Shown: piece by piece, positions 1 through 6,265 of the stretch
Position numbering within the stretch: position 1 is the first letter of the stretch
Layout: every line of letters starts with the position of its first letter
Assembly: GCA_947478655.1 (NCBI GenBank)
Contig: CANJWU010000037.1
Coordinates: forward strand, 1-8,886
Direction of reading: 5' to 3'
Source: Sphingobacteriales bacterium
GTDB lineage: Bacteria; Bacteroidota; Bacteroidia; Sphingobacteriales; Sphingobacteriaceae
Length of the DNA stretch: 8,886 nucleotides
Notes under the pieces: generated by a model
Told to the model about the DNA's origin: nothing
What the model saw: only the letters and a program-made list of their open reading frames with translations
The model's database searches: none
Program-made: the position numbers and the translations under genes

Positions 1-2531
1 GAGGAGAGAACCAAGACTATACAATAGATTACAATACAGCAGAAATTATTTTTACCAATAAAAAAATGATTACGGCTTATGCTAGAATAATTATAGAGTT
101 TGAATATTCCGAAAGAAGTTATAGTAGGACTGTTAATATTGCCAAGGCAAATTTTAAATTACAAAAAGTAAATTTTACAATAGACTATTATAACGAAAAG
201 GATAATAAGAATATTAATTTTTTACAAAACCTTTCTAGCGATCAAAAGTTATTTTTAAGTAGCATAGGCGATCAAATAGATCAGGCTTTTTATAGCTCTG
301 CCGACAGCACAGATTTAAATCCAAACCAAATTTTGTATCAAAAAAAAGACAGCTTAGGCTATCTCATTTATGTCTACAATCCGAAATATACTGGTCAGCA
401 ATTTAAACTTGCATTTACAGATGTGGGCCCCAATGCGGGTAATTATATTTTACTAAATAACAGCGCAAATGGACGTGTTTACGAGTGGGTGCAGCCTATA
501 TCGGGTATACCGCAGGGTAATTTTGAGCCAATTGTAAAGCTCATTACCCCTAAGCAACAAGAACAAATGAGCATTGGCTTTTCTTATTCGCCCAAAAGAA
601 ATTGGTTTGTTTCTAACGAAATCGCTTTTAGTAATAGAGATTTAAATTTATATGCCACTATTGGCGATAAAGACAACATTGGATTTGCAAACAAAACAAT
701 TATTCGGAATCAAATAAATTTAAGAGCCGACACCAGTAATAGTTTAAAATTAATTAATTCTATTGCGATAGAATTGACAGATAAGCATTTTAACGCAGTA
801 GAGAATTATCGACCAATTCAATTTGCGAGGATATATAGTTTAATTCCTGCCATTAAAACAAACGAAATATGGATTACTTACAATACTAAGCTTTTAAAAA
901 ATGAATATAATTATTTAGAATATAAAGTAAATTTTTTAAATCAACAGTATCAATACAATGCAATACAACATGTAGTTTTAGGAAGTTTTTTAAATAAAGA
1001 TTGGAAGCTAAACAACAACACTGCGCTGCTACTTAGCCGGTCTGCATTTGATTTATCAAGTACCAATTATTTTAATCAAAAAGCTAACATAGAGCGAAAC
1101 TTTAAATTTATTAATATTGGAATCACCCAAGAATTAGAAAATAATCGAAGCAATTTTAATTTAAAGGATTCGCTAAAACAAAATAGTTTTGCATTTAGCG
1201 ACATCGGTATTTATATTAAAAATAGTACAAACATTAATAAGACAATTCAATTGGCTTATAATCATAGACTAGATAAAAATCCGTATTTAAATGATTTAGC
1301 TACCAGTACAAATGCAAATTCATTTAATTTTAATGCTGATTTTAATGGGAATAAAAACTCCATGTGGTCTGTCAATTATTTATATAGAAAATTAGAAGTG
1401 ATGCGTTCAAATGTCAATTTGAAAAACGATGAAAATAATATTGCCAGAATAAAACATGAAGGCAATTTTTTACAGGGCATGTTCACTAGCACTACATTTT
1501 ACGAAATTGGTTCTGGCCAAGAGCCTAAAAGGGCATTTACCTATGTGGAAGTGCCTTTAGGGCAAGGTATTTACATATATAAGGATTATAATGGAAATGG
1601 GATCAAAGAATTAAACGAATTCGAATTAGCGAAATTTTCTTACGAAGCCAATTACCTAAAAGTAAGCCTGCTTTCTACCGAATTTATTAGAACAAAGTCG
1701 ACCAGTATCACCGAAAATATCCTAATAGATCCTGCTAAATATTTTTCAGCGAACAACATCATTGGTAAAGTTGGAAGATTATTTAGCAATCAATTAACTT
1801 TAAAGATTGATAAAAAAGTAGCAGATGCCGCAAGTTTTGATATCAATCCTTTTGCGGTTAATAAAAATGATACAAACCTGATTACCTATTCCAATGCTAT
1901 TCGAAATACATTATATGTTAACAGAGCTAATCCTGCATTTGGATTTGATTACACTATTCAATTAGTTGACAATAAAAATTTATTAGTCAATGGCTACGAC
2001 AATAAAAACAAATCGGAGCATATTTGGCAAGTTCGCGCAATATTTTTAGAAAATTATTTAGGCAATGGTCTTATTAAATATGGCTCGAAAGCCTATCAAT
2101 CATTGAATTTCAAAGAGAAAAATTATAATATAAACTACTTCGAATTTAAACCAGAGCTTACTTGTCAAATAAATTATTTTTGGCGAATCACCACAGCTGC
2201 AAGTTATGCTACGCAACAAAATACGAGTATTTTAAAAGAGCAATCACGTAGATTAAGCTTTAATGTAGAAACAAGTTATAATGCTGCAGGAAGTTTTAGT
2301 TTAACAAGCAAATGTAGCTTTATTAAAAACCGTTATAATGCAGTCGAAAATAATGCTATTGCCTACGAAATGTTAGATGGATTACAAGTAGGAAACAATT
2401 ATACCTGGAACTTAGTGTTTCAAAGAAACTTTGGATCAGGAATTCAATTAAATATTATTTATGATGGTAGGGCATCGGCATCGGCTCCAACAATTAATAT
2501 TGGAAGTGTGCAAGCAAGAGCGTTTTTTTAA
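1..2531 (+). CDS. Large probable outer-membrane beta-barrel protein, 5'-truncated by the window edge
   Basis: The frame is open from the first bases (first full codon at 3), giving 842 visible residues before TAA at 2529-2531. The ATG at 66 is an internal Met: the 21 codons before it read as protein (DYTIDYNTAEI followed by IFTNKK) and continue without a break. Such DYTIDYNTAEI segments occur, from memory, in large uncharacterised Bacteroidota surface proteins, and loosely resemble repeats of the gliding/type IX protein SprA. Most of the rest alternates polar and aromatic/hydrophobic residues, as in antiparallel beta strands, and the chain ends in ...VQARAFF; a C-terminal Phe is typical of BAM-assembled barrels. 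About residues 507-520 (counting the Met at 66 as 1) form an EF-hand-like loop, DYNGNGIKELNEFE. There is no type IX C-terminal sorting domain. The coding sequence is very A/T-rich. It converges on the next gene with a 9-nt gap. Function is unknown; the barrel assignment is inference. Confidence 0.8.
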   Translation, partial: GENQDYTIDYNTAEIIFTNKKMITAYARIIIEFEYSERSYSRTVNIAKANFKLQKVNFTIDYYNEKDNKNINFLQNLSSDQKLFLSSIGDQIDQAFYSSADSTDLNPNQILYQKKDSLGYLIYVYNPKYTGQQFKLAFTDVGPNAGNYILLNNSANGRVYEWVQPISGIPQGNFEPIVKLITPKQQEQMSIGFSYSPKRNWFVSNEIAFSNRDLNLYATIGDKDNIGFANKTIIRNQINLRADTSNSLKLINSIAIELTDKHFNAVENYRPIQFARIYSLIPAIKTNEIWITYNTKLLKNEYNYLEYKVNFLNQQYQYNAIQHVVLGSFLNKDWKLNNNTALLLSRSAFDLSSTNYFNQKANIERNFKFINIGITQELENNRSNFNLKDSLKQNSFAFSDIGIYIKNSTNINKTIQLAYNHRLDKNPYLNDLATSTNANSFNFNADFNGNKNSMWSVNYLYRKLEVMRSNVNLKNDENNIARIKHEGNFLQGMFTSTTFYEIGSGQEPKRAFTYVEVPLGQGIYIYKDYNGNGIKELNEFELAKFSYEANYLKVSLLSTEFIRTKSTSITENILIDPAKYFSANNIIGKVGRLFSNQLTLKIDKKVADAASFDINPFAVNKNDTNLITYSNAIRNTLYVNRANPAFGFDYTIQLVDNKNLLVNGYDNKNKSEHIWQVRAIFLENYLGNGLIKYGSKAYQSLNFKEKNYNINYFEFKPELTCQINYFWRITTAASYATQQNTSILKEQSRRLSFNVETSYNAAGSFSLTSKCSFIKNRYNAVENNAIAYEMLDGLQVGNNYTWNLVFQRNFGSGIQLNIIYDGRASASAPTINIGSVQARAFF

Positions 2532-2540
2532 CCGCCTTTT

Positions 2541-3455
2541 TTATTTCAGCTTTAAGATTGTTTTACCAATAGCAGTGCCATCTGCGTAAAGCATAATGGT
2601 GTAATCTCCTGGATTTAAACTTGAGCCTTTAGTCCAGTAAATTCTATATTCTTGGTTTGGGTTGTTTTGAAAATCAAAACTTCTTTTTACCGAATACTGT
2701 AAGGATTCGCCATTAGCATTAAATTTACTTTCGTTCGCATCGGTTACCACTTCGGCTTTATTTTCTGGATTAATAATTCGAATAAAGAAATCTTTATTTC
2801 CGGTAGCGGCTACTTGATTATCTGCTAATGTAAAATTGATTTTAATTTTCTCTAAACTTTTTACACGATCTGTTTCCGATTCTTTTCCATTAGATCTAAA
2901 CTTAATGCCAGTGGCAATTAAACTAGTCGGCTTTAAAATTTCTGCTACCGCCACTTTATTGGAAAGTGAAATATTTTTATTTAATAAATCACTTGATTTT
3001 TTTTGCTCCGATTCAACTGTTTGTTTTAAACCAGAATTCTCATTCGTTAAATCTTCGTTTTCTTTTTTTAATGCAGCAATTTGCTCTTGGTATTTATTGA
3101 TATAATAACGCAACTGATCAATTTCATTTTTAGCCTTAGAAAGCTGTGCTGTATTCATTTTCCCTCTTTTGAGTGCAGCTTGCAATTCTGCCACCTTGCC
3201 TTTTAACTCTTCATCTTTAGCAATTAAATTTTGATTTAGCGTATCGGCATTTGCAGTTGCAGTATTTAAATCGACCTCTAACTGATCGAGTTCTGTTTGT
3301 AATTTAGCTTTCTCATCGCTTGTTTGCTCAACTTTTGTTTCAGACTTATTTTTTTGCAACCAGAGAAAAACATTTGTTGCAATTAACAATGCGATTACAA
3401 CTAAAAGAACATATACTTTTTTAGTATCTTTTTCTGCGTTTGGGTTATTTTCCAT
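2541..3455 (-). CDS. Single-pass membrane protein with a long coiled coil and beta-rich C-terminal domain
   Basis: This 304-aa protein has a short charged N-terminus (MENNPNAEKDTKK), one transmembrane helix at about residues 14-33 (VYVLLVVIALLIATNVFLWL), and a long Lys/Glu/Gln/Asn/Leu-rich heptad region at about 35-170 that should form a coiled coil. A compact C-terminal domain (about 175-304) follows, with strand-like segments such as KIKINFTL, DFFIRIINPE and PGDYTIMLYADG. The positive charges before the helix are less clear than usual, but the coiled coil and C-terminal domain most likely lie in the periplasm. Similar Bacteroidota proteins are usually called hypothetical, or wrongly SMC/chromosome-segregation proteins because of the coiled coil. 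It starts 11 nt after the stop of the DUF1844 gene, so the two probably share a transcript. The leader is A/T-rich (TTTTATAAAAA before ATG) without a Shine-Dalgarno. No specific function can be assigned. Confidence 0.88.
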   Translation of the reverse strand: MENNPNAEKDTKKVYVLLVVIALLIATNVFLWLQKNKSETKVEQTSDEKAKLQTELDQLEVDLNTATANADTLNQNLIAKDEELKGKVAELQAALKRGKMNTAQLSKAKNEIDQLRYYINKYQEQIAALKKENEDLTNENSGLKQTVESEQKKSSDLLNKNISLSNKVAVAEILKPTSLIATGIKFRSNGKESETDRVKSLEKIKINFTLADNQVAATGNKDFFIRIINPENKAEVVTDANESKFNANGESLQYSVKRSFDFQNNPNQEYRIYWTKGSSLNPGDYTIMLYADGTAIGKTILKLK

Positions 3456-3466
3456 TTTTTATAAAA

Positions 3467-3724
3467 TTATTTTTTGGCAATTTCATCAACATAGTTTAAT
3501 CGTAAATCAGATAAAAACTGTGTTAAAAGTTTTTCTGCATCTACACTGATATTGCCTTTGGTTTTGTTTTTTAACATATCAAGCATGTCTATTGCTTGTT
3601 GCGCCTGCTCTATATTTTTTTCGATCGCATTGGTCATCGGATTCATTACTTTTCCTAAACCTTGCATTCCAGTTGAGTGAAACAGATAAATTAGCGAGGC
3701 AAATAGTTGTTCGTCTTTTTCCAT
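3467..3724 (-). CDS. DUF1844 family small protein
   Basis: This 85-aa protein matches the DUF1844 pattern as I remember it: an N-terminal helix ending in a Gly-containing turn (LFHSTGMQGLGKV), a conserved NP(M/V)T segment (MNPMTNAIEKN), a helix of the type EQAQQAIDMLDMLKNKTKGN, and a C-terminal helix with the Leu/Phe-rich LLTQFLSDLRLNYVDE. Family members are short, soluble, all-helical proteins of unknown function found widely in bacteria; the length is normal. The start at 3724 is the first Met of the frame after the terminator and leaves the whole domain intact. It lies 11 nt upstream of the membrane coiled-coil gene and is separated from the peroxidase gene behind it by a strong terminator, so it should be the first gene of a two-gene unit with its own promoter. 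The family call rests on recalled motifs, not a search. Confidence 0.85.
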   Translation of the reverse strand: MEKDEQLFASLIYLFHSTGMQGLGKVMNPMTNAIEKNIEQAQQAIDMLDMLKNKTKGNISVDAEKLLTQFLSDLRLNYVDEIAKK

Positions 3725-3740
3725 GTCGAAAATATTTAAA

Positions 3741-3748
3741 CAAATATA
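3741..3748 (-). promoter_or_regulatory. Possible Bacteroidota -7 element for the DUF1844 gene
   Basis: Read on the - strand this is TATATTTG, a perfect fit to the TAnnTTTG -7 consensus of Bacteroidota primary sigma factor promoters. It ends 16 nt before the ATG at 3724, which suits a short leader. The region 19-21 nt upstream lies inside the terminator hairpin and contains no clear TTTG -33 box, so the promoter is only half-supported. In this A/T-rich DNA an eight-base match can arise by chance. A promoter is expected here because the terminator cuts the gene off from upstream transcription. Confidence 0.4.
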
Positions 3749-3787
3749 TAAAAAAGGCCGAAATTAAATTTCGGCCTTTTTTATATA
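3745..3787 (-). terminator. Strong intrinsic terminator after the glutathione peroxidase gene
   Basis: A perfect inverted repeat has 20-bp arms (3745-3764 and 3768-3787) and a 3-nt TAA loop. The core is GGCCGAAAT paired with ATTTCGGCC, flanked by A6 on one side and T6 on the other. Because the A and T runs mirror each other the hairpin has a U-tract on either strand and could work in both directions. It begins 19 nt after the peroxidase stop codon on the - strand, so its obvious job is to end that transcript. No + strand gene reads into it; the nearest + strand gene ends at 2531. Confidence 0.93.
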
Positions 3788-3806
3788 ATAGCAAAGAAAG
3801 GGTGTA

Positions 3807-4373
3807 TTATTTGATGCTATTAAGTAGCTCCTCGCTCATTGGCTTGGTAGTAGATGGGAAATATTTGATCAAGTCACCTTGCTCATCAATTAAATATTTA
3901 TTGAAATTCCAATTGGGTTGTTGACTATTCCATCCGTTTTGGTCTTTATTGGCTAACCATTTAAACAAATCGCATGCTTTATCTCCAGTTACATCTACCT
4001 TTTCGAAAAGCTGAAAACTAACGCCATAATTTTTTTGGCAAAAAGCGGCAATGTCATTATTTGTTCCAGGTTCTTGCCCTCCAAAATTATTTGCAGGAAA
4101 TCCCAATACAACCAATTGTTGGCCATATTTTTTGTGTAAGGCTTCTAGCGCTTCGTATTGTGGCGTAAACCCACATTTAGAAGCAGTATTCACGATGAGC
4201 ACTTTTTTCCCTTTGTAAACAGCAAAATCAATTAGCGTTCCATCTATTGATTTCATTTTAAATGAATAAAAATTAATGCTGTTTTTCATTTTTAAATTGG
4301 CTGGTTTGCTTTTTACTTGGTTAAACCCTAAGCAAGAGGTTAATAAAGTAAGCAGTGGTATAAATATTTTCAT
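3807..4373 (-). CDS. Glutathione peroxidase family protein, probable lipoprotein, thioredoxin-type
   Basis: This 188-aa protein reduces hydrogen peroxide or organic/lipid hydroperoxides. The GPx fold covers about residues 33-188. Peroxidatic Cys67 lies in NTASKCGFTPQY, Gln100 in FPANNFGGQEPG, and Trp155-Asn156 in WNFNKYLI, completing the Cys/Gln/Trp/Asn tetrad. The active residue is Cys, not selenocysteine. Cys112 in FCQKNYGVSF matches the position of the resolving Cys of yeast Gpx3, so it is probably a 2-Cys enzyme reduced by thioredoxin-like proteins rather than glutathione. The N-terminus (MKIFIPLLTLLTSC) is a short signal peptide with lipobox LTSC, predicting lipidation at Cys14 and a periplasmic, membrane-tethered enzyme; this is about 25-30 residues longer than cytoplasmic GPx proteins. 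The gene lies 46 nt after the AsmA-like gene and is followed by a strong terminator. It may be co-transcribed with the upstream gene or have its own promoter. Confidence 0.95.
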   Translation of the reverse strand: MKIFIPLLTLLTSCLGFNQVKSKPANLKMKNSINFYSFKMKSIDGTLIDFAVYKGKKVLIVNTASKCGFTPQYEALEALHKKYGQQLVVLGFPANNFGGQEPGTNNDIAAFCQKNYGVSFQLFEKVDVTGDKACDLFKWLANKDQNGWNSQQPNWNFNKYLIDEQGDLIKYFPSTTKPMSEELLNSIK

Positions 4374-4409
4374 AATCTATATAACGATTTTCTAATCCCT
4401 TTGTTTTCT

Positions 4410-4441
4410 TGAATTTATGCTATTGCTCGCCATGCGGCAAA
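4410..4441 (-). promoter_or_regulatory. Weak candidate promoter for the glutathione peroxidase gene
   Basis: On the - strand a TTTG (4438-4441) is followed after 20 nt by TAAATTCA (4410-4417), which matches four of the six fixed positions of TAnnTTTG. The -33 box lies inside the last codons of the AsmA-like gene. A start a few bases downstream would give a leader of about 30 nt before the ATG at 4373. The match is poor and could be chance; read-through from the upstream gene is an equally good explanation. Confidence 0.2.
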
Positions 4442-6153
4442 CCTTTGTAATTTTTAGTCTTTCGTTTCATTTCTAATTCTATTTTTTCGGAATAGCCAAT
4501 GCTTTCTTTGCATCCTTTTAATACAGACTTCCAAATAAGGTTGAAAAACCCCTGTTGAGGCTTGCGAGCCAAATAAAATTGAGGTTGCACAAATTTACCG
4601 TATACCGTTGGGTTATCGTTGGAAAGTAGCATTACGTTTGCTAAAAAAGAGTACATTTTCTGATGTTTTAATTGCTTATCGTGACTATCTATGGCCAATA
4701 CTTTTACCCTTAAATTTTTATATTTCATTGAAATATGGGCATTTACCCCCATTTTATCCCCTTTCAATTTAATTTGTAGCTGCTTTAATTTGCAATTGGC
4801 AATCTCAATTTTGGTCAGGGGCTTTAAAATGGCATTTAACTTTGCCAAATTATAAGCACCCATTTCTCCATTACAATAAAAAGGTCTTTTATAATCGCCA
4901 TAAAATAAACCCAATGATAAATTAGTTTTGGCTTCGTTATTGAGTAAAAAATCGAAATCAATTTTCAATAATTTATTTAGATTTATTTCTTTTTTTTCAT
5001 TGGTAAAATGATCAATCGTGCCTTTTAATTTATTGAAAGAAATGTGCCATCTCAAATTGTTTTGAGGTAATATTTCGGAGTAATTGATTTCCGAATTTAG
5101 CACCTTAATTTTATTAATAGTTAAAGGCAAAGCAATGTCAAAAGGAATTTGTTGAGGAAACTTACGTTCTCTAAATGGGTTTATTTTATATGTTTTATTT
5201 AAATTTATATTGCTTTTCATTTTATTTATTTCAAGCAATTCGCAATGAAAAAATTGATGATAAATGAATTCCTCAAAATGGAATTTTTTAAAAATTAAAC
5301 TTTTAAAAATAAACTCATACCTAGTTTTTTGATATCCATATTTATCGCTGAAATTTTGTTCGGAAACGCTGGGCGTAATCGCTAAATTATAGACCGAAAA
5401 GCCATTTGAAGCAGTACTTGCGGTGCATTCCTCTATTTTAAAGTGATAAGAACTATCCTTATTGGTAAAGCTAAAATCTCTAATGCTTAAGCCAATATCA
5501 TCTGCATAAAACGGGTGATGATTTGTTTGAGCAGCGGCATCTACTTTTAGGTTTTTAACATAAAAATTTGATAGAAAAACAAATTGCCTATTTTTATTTG
5601 ATGCACTATCTATCTGAATGCACAAGCTTGTATTTTTGAAATCGATATCTTTAATATTTAAAGATACCATCGTGTTTTTTATTAACTCGTATGGGTTTTG
5701 ATATTTATTTGCTGTTGGCTTATTTTTTTTGGCACGCAATTCATTATAATAAACTGTTATTATTGGTTTTTCTACATGTAGTTTATTGATATATAATTTT
5801 TTGTTAAAATAGTATTGAACAGGATGTGTATTTTTTATCTCTAGTTTTTTAATAATAATACTAAACAAATAGAGCGGTGCTTGATTTTTTTGATCTAGTT
5901 TTTTGTAAACCAATACGTTTGGTTTTAGCCTTAAACTGTCGATGCTAAAATTGCCAGTTAGGAAATTAATATGAAGGTCTTTAAATTCTACGCTGTATAA
6001 ATTATTGGTCGCCGATTCGATGTTTTTGCGAATGGCTTGCGCAATGGTTGGTTTCCAATACCAGGCCAGAGAAAAGGCAAAAAGCAGGAGCACAGTAAAA
6101 AATACTGCCAAAATTTGCAATAAAAGACGCCCCGTTTTTTTGTTTAAATGCAT
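4420..6153 (-). CDS. AsmA-like membrane-anchored periplasmic protein
   Basis: This 577-aa protein has a basic N-terminus (MHLNKKTGR) and one transmembrane helix at about residues 10-31, followed by a large, probably periplasmic, beta-rich region. The region after the helix (IRKNIESATNNLYSVEFKDL, then a stretch containing GNFSIDSLRLKP) has the organisation of AsmA/TamB-type N-termini. The middle part contains PLTINKIKVLNSEINYSE and FNKLKGTIDHF; the end contains LAKLNAILKPLTKIEIANC, MKYKNLRVKVL and FFNLIWKSVLKGCKESIG. From memory, this order is that of a Bacteroidota AsmA-like family annotated as hypothetical or DUF748-like. AsmA-type proteins are linked to lipid transport and outer-membrane assembly; a specific role here is inference. 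The last 20 or so residues are basic and poorly conserved-looking. It is divergent from miaB across a 112-nt gap, and the peroxidase gene follows 46 nt downstream. No Shine-Dalgarno is evident. The start at 6153 directly precedes the membrane anchor. Confidence 0.85.
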   Translation of the reverse strand: MHLNKKTGRLLLQILAVFFTVLLLFAFSLAWYWKPTIAQAIRKNIESATNNLYSVEFKDLHINFLTGNFSIDSLRLKPNVLVYKKLDQKNQAPLYLFSIIIKKLEIKNTHPVQYYFNKKLYINKLHVEKPIITVYYNELRAKKNKPTANKYQNPYELIKNTMVSLNIKDIDFKNTSLCIQIDSASNKNRQFVFLSNFYVKNLKVDAAAQTNHHPFYADDIGLSIRDFSFTNKDSSYHFKIEECTASTASNGFSVYNLAITPSVSEQNFSDKYGYQKTRYEFIFKSLIFKKFHFEEFIYHQFFHCELLEINKMKSNINLNKTYKINPFRERKFPQQIPFDIALPLTINKIKVLNSEINYSEILPQNNLRWHISFNKLKGTIDHFTNEKKEINLNKLLKIDFDFLLNNEAKTNLSLGLFYGDYKRPFYCNGEMGAYNLAKLNAILKPLTKIEIANCKLKQLQIKLKGDKMGVNAHISMKYKNLRVKVLAIDSHDKQLKHQKMYSFLANVMLLSNDNPTVYGKFVQPQFYLARKPQQGFFNLIWKSVLKGCKESIGYSEKIELEMKRKTKNYKGLPHGEQ

Positions 6154-6172
6154 TAATCCGATGTATAATATA

Positions 6173-6207
6173 CTAATATAGGCTTATTTACTTGTTTTTT
6201 GAGCAAA
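6173..6207 (-). promoter_or_regulatory. Weak candidate promoter for the AsmA-like gene
   Basis: On the - strand, TTTG at 6204-6207 is followed after 23 nt by TATATTAG at 6173-6180, which fits five of the six fixed positions of TAnnTTTG. The spacing is a little longer than usual. It would leave about 19 nt to the ATG at 6153. A leftward promoter is expected in this divergent gap; this is the best candidate I see, but the A/T richness makes chance matches likely. Confidence 0.3.
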
Positions 6208-6224
6208 TTGATAAAAATTAAAAG

Positions 6225-6255
6225 CTGACATTTTTTCATATTTTTAGTATTTTTG
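6225..6255 (+). promoter_or_regulatory. Candidate promoter for miaB
   Basis: TATTTTTG at 6248-6255 is a perfect TAnnTTTG -7 element, preceded after 17 nt by CTGACA (6225-6230), a -35-like hexamer rather than the TTTG usual in this phylum. The -7 box ends only 10 nt before the ATG at 6266, so the transcript would have almost no leader. Either miaB is translated from a nearly leaderless message, or a promoter slightly further upstream is used. The region between the boxes is A/T-rich with no other structure. Confidence 0.35.
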
Positions 6256-6265
6256 TTTAATAATT

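Noticed and set aside
2521..2560. Possible terminator between the convergent genes
   Set aside because: T-runs are present on the + strand (TTTTTTTAA and CCTTTTTTA), but only a 3-bp GCG/CGC pairing can be found, too weak for a hairpin. The two genes may use overlapping or factor-dependent termination.
2836..3105. Open frame of 89 codons on the + strand
   Set aside because: It lies wholly antisense to the coiled-coil protein gene, has a composition set by the complementary Lys/Glu-rich codons (Ser/Phe/Leu-rich), and has no recognisable domain.
3579..3924. Open frames on both strands (3579-3794 - and 3592-3924 +) crossing the terminator
   Set aside because: Both run through the 20-bp hairpin and overlap the well-supported DUF1844 and peroxidase genes in other frames; the encoded sequences resemble nothing and have no plausible start signals.
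6163..6173. Small palindrome GTATA-A-TATAC as a possible operator
   Set aside because: Five-base arms made almost only of A and T are expected by chance in this gap, and nothing else marks it as a binding site.
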